Source: Paraphysoderma sedebokerense
Lineage: Eukaryota > Blastocladiomycota > Physodermatomycetes > Physodermatales > Physodermataceae
Length of the DNA: 64,000 nucleotides
Reading direction: 5' to 3'
Assembly: GCA_025602915.1 (NCBI GenBank)
Contig: JAHLJZ010000034.1
Coordinates: 1 to 64,000, forward strand
This document shows, in pieces, positions 1 to 11,751 of the stretch; the stretch's first letter is position 1; each line of letters starts with the position of its first letter. The position numbers were made by a program, and so were the translations under genes. Under the pieces are notes generated by a model that did not search any database, was not told the origin of the DNA, and saw only the letters and a list, made by a program, of their open reading frames with translations.

Positions 1-111
1 GACACTATTTCATCATTAAATAATTTTTCCAACGCCATGCGGACCACCAAGCCCCCCAGACTTGTCATTTCAGAATTGGCAGAGCAAACTTAGGTCACAG
101 CAGTGTCTTTA

Positions 112-298
112 GTAACCTAACCTAACAGAGCAAACTTAGGTCACAACTTCACATATTCCACATCTGACGGGCTCCGCTCAGACCAGGTACTTCTGACGAA
201 ATCTGCGTAGTTTCGTCACTTTTCTAGAATTTATGTGGAGGGAAATAAAATTAATTTTGTAACCTAACCTAACAGAGCAAACTTAGGTCACAACTTCA
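112..298. repeat. Two 40-bp direct repeats with CCTAA units
   Basis: The 40-bp stretch at 112-151 recurs without change at 259-298. Each copy opens with two and a half CCTAA units and continues into a unique tail. A partial copy of the tail (19 bp) lies at 81-99, and a shorter trace begins at 298. The spacer between the copies is not repeated. The CCTAA units resemble a pentameric telomere repeat, but two units are too few to call telomeric DNA. Confidence 0.85.
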
Positions 299-546
299 GA
301 GCAAACAAGTTTTAGGTATTGGCCCGAAACTAAGCCAGTTTTCACCGAACTTCATCCGTTGCAAGGAGGGTTTGTGAAACGATCCCATACTCTCTATCAC
401 TCCATCATTTCCCATGAATCGGCCCTTCGTTTCCATCGAATTCACACATTCTACGATTTCCGTCAAGCGTATGATACAGTGAATATCCATTTGCTCCTCG
501 CCAAGCTACAACGACGCTCGCTACAGGGTGTCTCGAACCAAAACTA
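299..546 (+). mobile_element. LINE (non-LTR) reverse transcriptase remnant
   Basis: The + frame from 299 to the stop at 544-546 reads as about 80 residues of a non-LTR reverse transcriptase. It has the block LQGGFVKRSHTLYHS, like the QxGFxxGRST motif, followed by FYDFRQAYDTVNIHLLLAKL. The latter matches the conserved domain with the first catalytic Asp (FxDFxxAYDTVNxxLLxxKL). There is no ATG, no second catalytic block (YADD) and no endonuclease. It is a truncated, dead fragment. It abuts the direct repeats on its left, which may be element-derived. LINE class is fairly sure; clade unknown. Confidence 0.7.
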
Positions 547-770
547 GATCAACAGGGTAGGTGTTCAGGTGTCTATGTAATCTGTCTGCGCCTTCACTGA
601 CTTTTCGGCTTTCCTATTAGACAGATAGGTGAAAGGTATGTTCTACAATCGAAGTAACTATCAGTCAGCACAGTGCCGTCGAAATTTTATTTCTTGCTTT
701 AAAATACATTTAAGACAGCTTTTTAAAGCACCCATACACCGTCCACCGATATTGCTAGACCTCAAAGAAT

Positions 771-1628
771 TTAAGCATCTTGACCACTCATCGTCTTCTT
801 CGCAGTAGTCTCTGTTCCTTTCTGTGAAATTTCAATCTTGGTATGTAAAATTTCTCTAGGAACCTTCGTGGTCGTATAAAGGAAAGTATAAAAAGATATC
901 AAAATAACTATGGGGTGTCCGAAACTGTGAACCTTTTCAAAAATTGAAGTTGGAAATCTGCGCGAGGATTCGTATACTGTTGCCAACTTCACAATCATGT
1001 ACACAAACGGTACGATAAACCCAACAAGCAAGGTAGCAGCTTCATCTTTTCGTTCAATGAGGAAATTCTGAAAACTTTTCTTTCGGTACTTGGTGAGAGT
1101 GTTGATGAACATGACGGAGAGCGCGAGTTCGCTGACAAGCAAGAAAAAGAGACCCACGTTCACCAAGGCGACGTTCGCTTGAATTAAGCTCATTGGACGG
1201 TTTGGTATGTGACCAGTAGTGGCATCGATTAAAAATACAGCCAATTGGGGAAAGTTTAAGACGAACGGAACCAAGAAGCGAACAAGTTGACGCTTTCCAG
1301 GCGAATATGAGAAAGCTTTTGGAATTAGCGGAATGGTTCGTTCAACCAGTATGCCATAGAGACAGTAAGAGTATATCGCAAACAACGACGAGAAAATGAT
1401 CGTCTTCAATTCCGTTAAAGGAACTATGTGGATGTGAACCGTATAAATTGAATAGACTGTACAGGCCATAGTACCGAAGGCGATGCAACAAAATACAAAA
1501 GGGTTTGTCCTCAAAGTGAAGAGAGCGGGCGAGGTTAGAATTCCCGTTGCCATTGCAATAGTTATGCCAGTCAAGCATGCAACAGTGGCAAGCCCTTGAG
1601 CGGTAATTATTGGACACACTGAGGCCAT
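771..1628 (-). CDS. Unknown seven-helix membrane protein
   Basis: An uninterrupted frame of 285 codons begins at the first ATG (1626-1628). It is open for nine more codons upstream without another ATG. About seven hydrophobic segments are visible, at roughly residues 4-24, 43-66, 73-95, 117-137, 153-180, 198-217 and 236-256, joined by short loops. The tail is a hydrophilic stretch of about 30 residues rich in Lys and Thr. The topology fits a G-protein-coupled receptor, but I see no DRY, NPxxY or other family motif. It differs from the receptors at 58.6-61.9 kb. No introns are needed, unlike most neighbours. An upstream exon cannot be excluded. Confidence 0.6.
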   Translation of the reverse strand: MASVCPIITAQGLATVACLTGITIAMATGILTSPALFTLRTNPFVFCCIAFGTMACTVYSIYTVHIHIVPLTELKTIIFSSLFAIYSYCLYGILVERTIPLIPKAFSYSPGKRQLVRFLVPFVLNFPQLAVFLIDATTGHIPNRPMSLIQANVALVNVGLFFLLVSELALSVMFINTLTKYRKKSFQNFLIERKDEAATLLVGFIVPFVYMIVKLATVYESSRRFPTSIFEKVHSFGHPIVILISFYTFLYTTTKVPREILHTKIEISQKGTETTAKKTMSGQDA

Positions 1629-1655
1629 TATCAAGGGAAGTTCAGTTTTTCGCAA

Positions 1656-3006
1656 TTCCCTATTGAAAATGCAATTAGCTCACATCATAGTCAACTCTGA
1701 ATTGTGTAATCTTGGGAATGAAATACTCTTACCGGAGAAGTTGAAGACTGCAGGAAACAAATTTCGCCACGACACGTTCCAACTATTTTATATCTTTCTG
1801 TCTACAGCTACCAGATTTCGGTCCAGAACAGCAACAACGACAACGGAATTCTTGGTCGAATAGCGTTCAAGACTATTCAACATATCATGAATATCAGGGG
1901 CAGGCCTGGAACCTCGGAAACAATTGTAGACATTTGAAGTCAAGAATGACGCCGCGTACTAGATTTCTGGAAATATGTTGCTGGACTTCCGGTCGAGACA
2001 TATTTGCGGCCCGTACGGTACTAAACAAGTACACGAGAAAATTTGTGAATTGTTTATAGATAATACATTTTGTATTGCACTAGTTTATGATGACATATGG
2101 CCTCACACGGCTCGACGCGAGGGAGTCGCAAGGCTATTATGACAGACAAATGGACCAAGAATGTGTCAAAACTGGAGGGGGCTGGAGGGTTATGTCAACT
2201 GTTACGGAATTTAGCAAATTGAAAATTAAGCATCATGTATCTCTATATAAGGGAAACTGAGAACCGTCTGGAGCGACCTGTTGCCGAAAATGATGTATGA
2301 CATATATCCGAGTCCGTTTCCGCACTTGCCGTTCCTTGCACCCTACGGCCTACCGCCTACAGGTTCATCAGCAGGGAATTCATAGGGTTACCAGCCAAAA
2401 ATCAGAATTTCACTGTTTCAAACTAAGAATTTTTGCGACCTTGTCTCTCTTGTGGCCTGAGTTTTCTTATACTGTTTGAAATACATAAAATAACAATGCA
2501 AAACTGGTCAACTTCTTAGAGAATTGATTAATTGAACTCTATTATGGGAGCATACGACGAAAACTTCTCACTCGGGTGTTGAGCTTCTACAATTTACCAA
2601 TTTAACTCTCGGCAATTGTTTTACCGGAAGTCAGACCACGGAAACCAAAAGCCATGACTTCCACTGAAGTATGCACATCTCCAGTCACAGCCACTCTCAA
2701 ATCCCCGAACTACGCTATTTGCAGTTTTGAAATTGAGCGATCGAGTAAAACCGTTTTTGTATTGTGTAGTCTGTGAAAATGAGATGCCTATTTTTCAAAC
2801 AGTGAGTCTTATTTTGGATTGAACACTGGGTAATCTATCATTATCTCATGTGACATTCATCGTACTGATAATTTCTATTACAAATATATGGGGCCATCAT
2901 TTTGAATAAATATTATTCCGCTGTATTCAGAACACTAAGAGATCGAACTGTACATTCAGAAAACCATAACAGTATATCTCCATCGATGAAAAAAAAAACA
3001 CAATCT
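1656..3006. other. Intergenic, no supported gene
   Basis: This 1.35 kb stretch lies between the divergent 5' side of the seven-helix gene and the 3' end of the NDUFAF2-like gene. Short open frames are present, for example 56 codons on + from about 2091, but none has a recognisable motif or splice-supported extension. A TATA-like TATATAAG lies near 2242. Confidence 0.5.
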
Positions 3007-3933
3007 TTAACTGCGTCCTTTATTTTTCGGTTTCCATTCTCCGGGTTGAAAATGATCAGGCCCTCCTTTGGGCAATGAAAGGTTCTCCGTCGACAGAGTT
3101 TCGGATGTAGTTTTGCTTGATAATTCAGAGGATATATCTTGACCAATCTGTTTAACTGCTTTGTCGGTCGTTGCCGGACTTTGAGCGGAGTCGAGATGCT
3201 GGGTTGCAAGGGCCTTGCGTTCTTCTAATTGCCTGTGTGCGTCGACTTCTAGCCTGAGTTTCTCCTATGAAAATAAATTCACAAAACAAGAGAAATACAG
3301 AAGAGTAGAATTAGATGTAAAGGGAAAGTTAATAATACATGAACGACGCTTCAAGCAAACCTCCTGCCACTTTCGTTCTAGCTCTTCAGCCCTTTGCTTC
3401 ACCAAACGTATTCTTTCCTGATCCCTTTGAAGTTCTTCCAAACTTGGAGGAGTGTTTCTGGTGAATCGTAACCATGCCTGCCATTGGACAGGAATGCTGT
3501 CTTCGGTGAAGTATTTGGTCGGCCGAATTTCTGGGGCAGAAGAGCCGGAAGAATTTCCTGATGGCTTGGTATTCACTGAAAGCATTTCCACTATCCGTCG
3601 AGGTCTGTTTCCTGAATTTAAGACCCATTGTTTATAGGCGGTAGAAAGATGTAGATAAAACAGTCAGATTTGCCAGTAGTGATTTAGATTTCGAGGATGG
3701 CAAAAGATTTAGAAACATCCACGTTAATTCAAAGGATGAGGCACAGCAGATGATTTTAGAAAATCAGTCGTAAACTATTCTTAGAGTGTACCTTCACCCC
3801 TTGGGATTTCAAAATATGAATTTCCTCGTAAATCTTTGCCGACGAGGGTCTTCCGACCAGGCAATCCAAATCTCAGACGAATTCGCTGAGTCAGAATAAA
3901 CAGGCGATGGAGTAGATGGCCGCCGGTCGACAT
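3007..3933 (-). CDS. NDUFAF2: NDUFAF2/mimitin-like complex I assembly factor
   Basis: Three exons on the minus strand (3792-3933, 3361-3611, 3007-3264) join in phase to give 216 residues. Exon 1 contains FGLPGRKTLVGKDLRGNSYFE, whose VGKDLxGNxYFE core is diagnostic of the NDUFA12/NDUFAF2 family. Exon 2 contains RPRRIVEM and then IPVQWQAWLRFTRNTPPSLE, the family's WxAWLxxTRxxPPxxEEL block. Exon 3 ends in QPGEWKPKNKGRS and a stop. Family knowledge: these proteins help attach the N-module during assembly of mitochondrial complex I. The Glu/Gln-rich middle fits the assembly factor better than the NDUFA12 subunit itself. The gene is divergent from the aminopeptidase gene, with 432 bp between starts. 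Confidence 0.9.
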
Positions 3934-4365
3934 TGATAAGTGAAACTATTCAACAAGAATGTGTAGTTTTTTTGAATTAATTCTTGATAATTTAATTGAA
4001 AAGCAGAGTGAGCAAACTTTGGGCACGACAGAATAAATCAATCGGGCAAGAAAAGAGGAAAAGCGGGCCCGTCCGTATGGAAGAGCGACCGAATTATATA
4101 TTGGATTTTACACAATTCATATTATTATTCTTGGTTGACTATAGTACAAATTAAAAACATTTAGGTAAAAAATATCGGCATGGATCTCATGAATAGATTT
4201 CCGTCGGATGTGCAAGATATGTATCGTTCGCCGCAAGAATTATCGCCAGGACAACTTTTCTCCGACAAACACTACACAGTATTCATTTATATATCGGCCC
4301 TTTGAGATATAAAATCTTGATACCGTAAGAGGAAGAGGGCCTGCAAAACCGTCGTAATCAACGAA
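3934..4365. promoter_or_regulatory. Bidirectional intergenic region NDUFAF2 / aminopeptidase
   Basis: The 432 bp between the two divergent start codons must hold both promoters. A/T-rich tracts include TATATATTGG near 4095 and TATATATCGG near 4288. No clear operator-type motif is seen. A sequence close to the tail of the left-edge repeat occurs at about 4009-4028, with several mismatches. Confidence 0.45.
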
Positions 4366-6846
4366 ATGGGGAAAAAACCATCGTCGCTCATCATTGCGCT
4401 CAAATCCGTTTTTGTGTCGCCATTTCGAAATTGTTTACTCCGGCATCATCAACGTGCGTCTTTTTCCTCGTCGTCGTCGTCCTCGTCATTACCGTCATCG
4501 AAACACTCCTCGGCCACATTATTACCCTATTCTGAAGCTGCAAATACAATGGAATCTGTACCCAAATCTGCCACTCAATTCCTGGACTTTGTCAATGAGT
4601 CCCCTTCTCCCTTTCACGCGGTTAGTGTTGTAATATTGCACTCTGAAAAGCCTGTAATAGCTATATTTGGACAACTAAAAGTAACAACTGTTCTTAGGTC
4701 GAGCAAGCCAGCATTAGACTCAAGGCAGCCGGTTTTGTCGAAATCAAGGAAAAGGCTTCTTGGGAGGGCCTCTTGAAGCCCAACGGGAAATATTTCTTCA
4801 CCAGAAACAAGAGTAGCATCATCGCTTTCGCCGTCGGAGGAAAGGTAAATTGATTTATGGATTTTTTCAAAAGAAAGCCGTGCATTTCGGAGGGCATGGT
4901 CATACCTTATCCATCGTTACTGTCCACAATCGTCTCTAATTTGCAACTGTTCTGTTACTATCCATATTACATTGACAATCCGATAGTACGCTCCCGGCTC
5001 TGGCGGTTTTTCGATCGTTGCAGCTCATACCGACTCTCCTTGTCTCAAAGTCAAGCCTGTTTCAAAAAAGGAAAAATCTGGATATTGTGAAGTCGGTGTC
5101 CAACTTTACGGTGGCGGCCTCTGGTCAGTATTAGCCTGCAGCCCTTTGCTTTCATATTCGTGTAGACATAAACAAAGCCCCGCAAATCTCTCTCAGTTCT
5201 CCGGTCTAATGTGTATATTATCCACTGAAATTTGATAAAATAGGCACACTTGGTTTGACCGTGACCTTTCGATTGCCGGTCGTGTCATTGTTCAGTCTTC
5301 CTCCGATCCTACGGCCTACACACATCACCTCGTGAAAATAAATAGGCCTATCCTAAGAGTACCGACCCTAGCGATTCATCTAGACAGAGGGGTCAATAAC
5401 GATGGATTTAAATTCAATACTGAAGTCCAGTTAGGCCCAGTGTTGTGTAGTGTTGCTAAACAGTTAGTGCTGCATTTTCTACCCTCCACTTTAATTCGAC
5501 ACCCTATTGCATATTCTAACCTACTGTGTGATATGTTCATTCCTTTTCTACTCTTAATCATAGAAATCTCAATTATCCAAAAGCCAGCGGATCATCTAAA
5601 TCTGAAGAGAACGAGCAATCACAAGAAAAGCATCATCCATCTTTCCTTGGCCTCCTCGCATCTGAGTTAAAGTGTAATCACTCTGAAATTACCGATTTTG
5701 AATTGTGCCTTTACGATACACAACCTTCTGCCATCGGTGGAATGTATAATGAGTACATTTTCTCCCCACGATGCGATAACTTGGTGATGAGTTTTGTTGG
5801 TATCAGTGTACGTATTAAACCTTTCTGGTGGTTACTTTTACTCTCAGAAAGACTTACACTTGCCTATTTAGTCTCTCGTTCGATCACTCGAAAACGGGTC
5901 CCTTGAGAAAGATACCCAAATTCGAGTAGTCAGCTTATTTGATAACGAAGAAGTCGGATCTCAATCTGCTTACGGAGCAGATTCTTCGATGATGGAAGTA
6001 ACAATGAAAAGAATTATTAATTCATTTGGAAATGCCAAAGCAGTACGTTATTACAACATGACAGCAAATAGAGAATTGCTTCCCTGACGGCTTTGAATTT
6101 AGACATCGTTCGAAGAGGCGATTCACAGATCTTACATGATTTCAGCTGATATGGCTCACGCTATTCACCCTAATTATGCGTTCGTACTCGCTATCATCTA
6201 CTTATGTCATTCGGGCCGATGTTCTTGTCCTCATGCTGACAAACCTTTCTTTTGCTTTCTTTCATCCTACCTATTTCCTACCTTTGAATTTCACTACTCA
6301 TCAGTGATAAACACGAAGAAAATCATCGACCCCACATGAATGAAGGTGTCGTTATCAAAACGAATGCAAATCAACGCTACGCTACCACTGCTCAAACCAC
6401 TGTGATTTTGAGAGAGTGCGCCAGAAGAAAGGGTGCTAAACTTCAGGTAAGCTTTCGCACATTTTAAACTCCTTCGTGCGCTTGGAAGCTGTTGATCCTT
6501 CATTCGAGCAATGTCCTTATTTCTGACCTTGGTGACCTCTCACTCTTGAACAGGAATTCGTCGTGCGTAACGACTCACCCTGCGGTTCAACCATCGGTCC
6601 TATTTTATCAGCCAAATTAGGATTAAGAACCATAGATGTTGGTAATCCGCAGTTAAGTATGCACTCTATCCGTGAAACCTGTGGAACTGAAGATATCGAA
6701 AGCTCAATTTTATTGTTCGAGGTACGTTTCAATTCTATGTTTTACTTGATTATGGATTGCTTTTTTGACATCCCTCATTCCTTTTCGGATGCTAGTCATT
6801 TTTTGAAAATTTCGCCGAAATTGACAAGAAAATCACTGTCGATTAA
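4366..6846 (+). CDS. DNPEP: Aspartyl aminopeptidase (M18 family)
   Basis: Ten exons (4366-4620, 4698-4844, 4987-5123, 5244-5444, 5564-5795, 5872-6042, 6103-6179, 6305-6446, 6554-6721, 6796-6846) splice in phase to 526 residues. This M18 metallopeptidase removes N-terminal Asp or Glu and normally binds two zinc ions. Visible landmarks are the metal-ligand block [15 protein letters not shown], the catalytic/metal DNEEVGS, the ligand region [20 protein letters not shown], and the C-terminal [13 protein letters not shown] and MHSIRE. It is complete. Odd feature: about 61 residues precede the usual start. They are rich in Arg, Ser and hydrophobics, with a run of eight Ser, and look like a mitochondrial presequence. 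An internal ATG (4549) would give the normal cytosolic form. Relatives are APE4 of yeast and animal DNPEP. Confidence 0.95.
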
Positions 6847-7133
6847 ACGATTACGATGATGGACTGCTTAACTGCTCTCAATCAAAATTAGTTTTGGATT
6901 GACGAATATATACAATAAAATATGCATTGTTATATATCCTAGACGTCTGTTGAAATGTGTTTTTAGTCATTAAAATAAAAATAGCGTGGAATAGAAAGTC
7001 CCATTTCACCGACGGACAAAGTTTGCAATCCGCGAATAATGGTTATTGTTGATATCACATCACATTTCTCTTTCAACATTTCACAACAACCGACCTCTTT
7101 AATTTTGATGTTTAAAAGATCCACAAAATCCTC

Positions 7134-8764
7134 ATGTCGTCCTCAAATTCACAGTCTTTGTCGACTCCGACATCCACTCCGATAACGGTATTCACCGGCT
7201 TTCTTGGATCCGGTAAAACAACCATCATCTTTTCCATACTAAATCAACTCAACAAACTGCCGAACAACTACAACATCGCTATTTTAAAAAATGAATTTGG
7301 AGACGTTGAAGTCGATAGTGAGTTAGTAAGAGAATTTAAAGATTCTAACTCTCGGCCACGCTCAACAACTGATAAAAAGCAAGTCGAAACAGAAAAGATT
7401 GAGGGAGTGACAACTGATAATACAAGAGAAAAGGATCGAAATGGCACAGTCAATCTAGAAGTGACAGAAATGCTTAATGGTTGTCTATGTTGTGTTTTAG
7501 TTGGACAGATGAAGAATGCACTATTAGAAATGAAAGGTAAAGAACGACAAAATTTCATCTTCAAACATTAAAGATCAATTGGTCGTGGTTCTCGATTATT
7601 GGCACAAGATGAATCTTTTAACCTTATCATATTATTACTAGACGACTGTAGACTTTAGTTGTTATCACTGACACCATGTTTGCCATACAATGTAGAAAAA
7701 TTCAATCCCGACAGAATTATCATCGAATCATCCGGATCAGCATTTCCAGCACCGATAGCTTGGCAAATCAATCAATTGAGAAACGAAGGTGCCGGAGTGC
7801 ATTTAGATTCTATCATTACTGTCATTGACTGTGTGAATTTTAGAGGATACGAAGGTTTGTATTCACTATTTTCTGTACACAAGGAGCCCTTGCGATGATG
7901 TACCATTGAACTGTCGAATTCCCAACACTGACCACTTGAACTGCGACTACACATTCCATTAATCAACTGACCTCTCGATTAACATCTCCTGCTGTTTGAA
8001 TTTTGTACCGGGCAGATACTTCTTATACTGCTAAACTGCAAGCTCAGTATACAGATCTTTTATTGCTCAACAAATCTGAACTCATTACACCTCGGCAACT
8101 CGATGATGTGCTAGACCATGTTTATGCGTTGAATGAAGATACCCCCGTTATATATTATTTAAAGGATAAGGGTATTGACGTAGATTTATTCTTTGGGCTA
8201 GATTCAAAATTGATTGGAAATGAGTCGAAATCTCGTGCCAGCAGCCTAGGGATCGCTGGCGCCTACAACGACGAAAATGCTCATGGGCATATGAATCGGG
8301 AAGTTGATCTAGTTTTGGTTAAAAAGCAGATAGATAATAGCAAACAAAATGTTGGCCGGTTTGATTGGGGTGAGTTATTCACGATAGAGCAATTGGAAAA
8401 TTGGTTGGGAACTTTGTCAAAGGAGTCGGTTTATAGAGTAAAAGGTGTCATTCGTGTGGAGTCTCCTCGTTCCTTTTCTTCTCCGGTATATTCAGGTTTG
8501 AATTATTCAGAGAATCGACCGACGGCATTGCTTATAGTCAATCATGCCTTTGGTCGAACTCAGTTCACAACCATCCAGAGTACCGAAACTCTGCAGAAAT
8601 ATCGAGATACGGTCATGAAATTGACTTTTATGGGGGTAGAATTTGGATTTTCTAGGTTAGTAGATAAGATTGAAAAGGAGTTGGTTAAGATCAGCGAAGG
8701 TGAAGCAGGCAAAGCCGTTGAAGATTTTCATATTGAAGTTCGGTTAGTTGAAGCTCATAAGTAG
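7134..8764 (+). CDS. CobW/COG0523 family metal-chaperone GTPase
   Basis: Three exons (7134-7536, 7696-7854, 8016-8764) give 436 residues. Residues 17-30 carry the Walker A loop TVFTGFLGSGKTT. The family metal-binding CxCC motif is NGCLCC at about 115-120. ESSGSAFPAP and NKSEL (the G4-like NKxD/E) follow, and the CobW C-terminal domain is recognised by HAFGRTQF. Family knowledge: COG0523 proteins are GTP-driven chaperones for zinc, cobalt or iron; the eukaryotic ZNG1 branch loads zinc into methionine aminopeptidase. I see no N-terminal CPELVP-type docking motif, so this is probably not a typical ZNG1. A hydrophilic insert of about 40 residues separates the early switch region from CxCC, longer than usual. 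It is in tandem with the aminopeptidase gene, 287 bp apart. Confidence 0.9.
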
Positions 8765-9672
8765 AATCTATAGTTATATATTAGCTCGAATCAATATGGA
8801 AATAAATTATCCGTTTGCATCAATGTCTCATGCATTGGCTCAATCTATATGCTATTATTCAAATTGACTTTTTTATAGTATTTTGACTGTGACCCATTTC
8901 GGTTTTGGCAATTCGCGCGCATTGATCAACAATACAAGCAGCATAACAACACTTTATGGACATTGACAACGTAATTAACAACATTACATTTGATGTATTC
9001 TGAATAAATACTATTTTGTAAACGAGAATCATTATTCACTTTGATTCCCGGTATTCAATTCGACGGTCAGAAATCGGCATTGGTGATTGTAGTCGAAGAA
9101 AGCGAGGTAGGGACACAGTCATGAGACGTGAATGCGGAATACAATTATCATTCATGAATATCAGATGATATCGCATTCTTGAGAAATATATCATCCATCA
9201 CTACAATCGAGTCTTTGTCACAGTGTTCGAATGCATGTGATTTGCAATTGATATTCATTCAGTGAGTAGACAACTGAATTTTTCGATTCGGAGTTTTTTT
9301 CGTATTTTCCAGATTCCCTTTTTCAATTCCATCGTTCTACATCATAAAGAACTTTGGATATTTTGCTCTTTTTTCTCTGATATCATACAGAGTAGATAAA
9401 AAGCACATCAGACCCAATATTGATGTCTCTTATCGCTCCCTCAGGATCTCAATAACCTCCGCTTCTGTCTACATCTCTTGTTCGCAAACTGATCGTTCCA
9501 AAAGTCTCAAAGAGGATTCTTGATATCCCTTTCGCATAAGTTCAGCACATATATCATCGCTATCTCGGACATATCTAATATCATTGTCGGTTTCTTTGTT
9601 TCATTCTCATTCTCAACCTCCCGTCGCACAATAAGAGTTACAGGCTGTCCGATCTCATATCAGTCTTCTACA
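8765..9672. other. Long intergenic / probable 5' leader
   Basis: These 908 bp between the CobW gene and the next + gene contain no supportable exon. The distal half becomes pyrimidine-rich, which fits a transcribed leader. The frame of the downstream protein is open back to 9520 but has no ATG before 9673. Confidence 0.4.
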
Positions 9673-11751
9673 ATGCTCACATCGCTTCCGGGTAAAGAAC
9701 ACTCTGCTCGAACTGCATCATCCACTTCCCGCGAAAAGCAGTCGTCATCGTCGTCACTTCAACCAAACAATGATTCATTACCGCAACAGCATCAGCAGCC
9801 GAATTCGCATCCTTCCGATATCATAGAAACCTCCCGCTACAAGCTGCTGGTGTCCCTCGTCCCAAAAAATGTATTTTTTCTTCTCGATCCCAGCATCAGT
9901 CCGTTCGAGTTCATCGAAAACCATGCTCCTCACACCTGGCATGACTTATACACCGCCGTAATAGAACGATACAGGGCAGAAGGAAATCCACTTGCAGCTG
10001 ATCTGGAAAAGGCTTATGTGTGTTGGAATGACATCTCAAACTCTAATCTGAAGCGATTAGAACTAGAGAGAGCACAAACCGAGTTCCTCATATTCCAGCG
10101 ATTGAAATTAGTGACAGAGAAGATATTTTTAGAATTAAAAGATGATTTTGAGAAAATAATTAATAAGACTTATAATCTGGAACTAGATTTGAAACAGTCT
10201 TGTTTAAGAGAGAAGAAAATGCGTCGCAGTCTTTTGAAGATTAATGCTTTTGCTACAAAGAGTCTTGATATCGGCAGTATTACGGTTTGTCAATATACAA
10301 CTCCAAGAAAGCACACTATGATAACTTCTAAATATTGATATTTTTTCAACCTTTAGTCTTCATCGAGTAGGAAAGAAAGTACTCTTCACACCCATCCATC
10401 ATCTCGACGCCGACACGAGCAGCCACCCTTACCCACTGATACGGCCCAAGAAACGTCTTCAAGCAACTCGATATCTCTAATAGCAACACATCCTCATCCT
10501 CCCAATCCCGCGGTAGCCTTGAGTATGTCCATGATTTCAACACTTGGTCCCCGCGCTTCCAATAAATGTAGTCAACCAACCGTTGATCCGTCACCTGCGC
10601 TCATCGCTGCCACATCAAATACTATGGACTTGTCCACCTGTAATGCCAATAAGTCTCAAATGATAGGTCAGACTGATCCACACTGTCAGCAGAGAAATGG
10701 CCAACCCGTGCCACTAAAGATCAAGATTATCCGACCTTCCGAACCGTCGATTAAATCAACTGACGTACGACGCTCACAGTCGCGAACAAGAAATCGACAT
10801 GCGAAATTAGTAGAACCGTCAAGTGACGTTACAAATGAATCTGGTAAGTCTATCTGTAGCAATAGTCGCAATTTGTATGATTTTCCTCTAATTCGAATCG
10901 ATATAGCCCAAACGAAGCAAGCAAGAAATCAGAATTTAAGTGACATTCGAAGAGAAGCAATCATAGAACCGGTATTACTGCACAATCCATCAATGGCGAG
11001 TGATGATCAAATTCGCCGCAGTTCTCGTCAGCGAAAACCCATAAACAAGGATATCTTAGATGATCCTTTGTTAACGACACATTCAACTGCCTCCTCATCC
11101 AATCCAGCTAAATCCGGAGAAACGAATCAGTCTAATGAGCATATAACTGCGGAATCAGTTGCTCCAGTTTCTGTTCCTACAAAGCGGAAACGATTGTCTT
11201 CTTCCGAACTGTCGTCTATTCCCGCTGAATTACCTCTCATTCATAAAGATGGCGCCACACCACTTGCGACATCTTTTGATCGAAATACTAAGAGAAACCA
11301 AGTTGCTGGTCGCGAAGTCAATTTAAATGTACTCGAATTCGATAAAGAGCAGAAAAAGCCCAGGATGCGAGAGAAATTAGATGATAACATAGCAGTCCCG
11401 AACTCCAGCAGCATACCGGTGGAAGTGAATCAAATGATCTCTTCTCAAATATCTGGCTCGAGCTTTTCGCATTCTGGCATAAGTACCGCACAGAGGCCTT
11501 CCTCGAAATTGGTGCCAGGGACAAAGGAGAAAGACAGTAAATCCGATCCGAACTTGGTTGCACCCACACAAAGTGACTGTACGGATGACCTTCAAGGAAG
11601 GAGTCGTGTGTCTAAGAAAAAGACTGAAACTAAGGGCAACAATGTAGTTTCCGAATCTGTTGTTACAAAGTCCCACATGAGAGTAAATAATCCTCAGGAA
11701 TACGATGGATTATCTTGGGAACACGTATCGTACGGCGGATTCTTTATTTAA
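9673..11751 (+). CDS. Unknown coiled-coil, probably nuclear protein
   Basis: Two exons (9673-10284 and 10357-11751) join in phase for 668 residues. The N-terminus is Ser/Gln-rich. From about residue 55 an ordered helical region includes WHDLYTAVIERYRAEGNP and a Leu/Glu/Lys-rich coiled coil to about 200. The rest is low-complexity Ser/Lys/Pro-rich. It carries basic clusters that look like nuclear-localisation or DNA-contact signals (RRSSRQRKP and PTKRKRLSS). The last 20 residues (PQEYDGLSWEHVSYGGFFI) are unusually ordered for such a tail and may be a conserved docking peptide. I do not recognise the family. A chromatin-complex subunit is a guess from composition alone. It is followed in tandem by U2SURP. 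Confidence 0.75.

Noticed and set aside
112-298. Telomere array
   Set aside because: Only two and a half CCTAA units per copy, embedded in unique sequence; not a terminal array.
2091-2261. A + strand frame of 56 codons starting MTYGLTRLDARES
   Set aside because: Too short, no motif, no splice-supported extension.
7134-8764. Naming the CobW gene ZNG1
   Set aside because: The N-terminal docking motif for methionine aminopeptidase is not visible, so only the family name is given.
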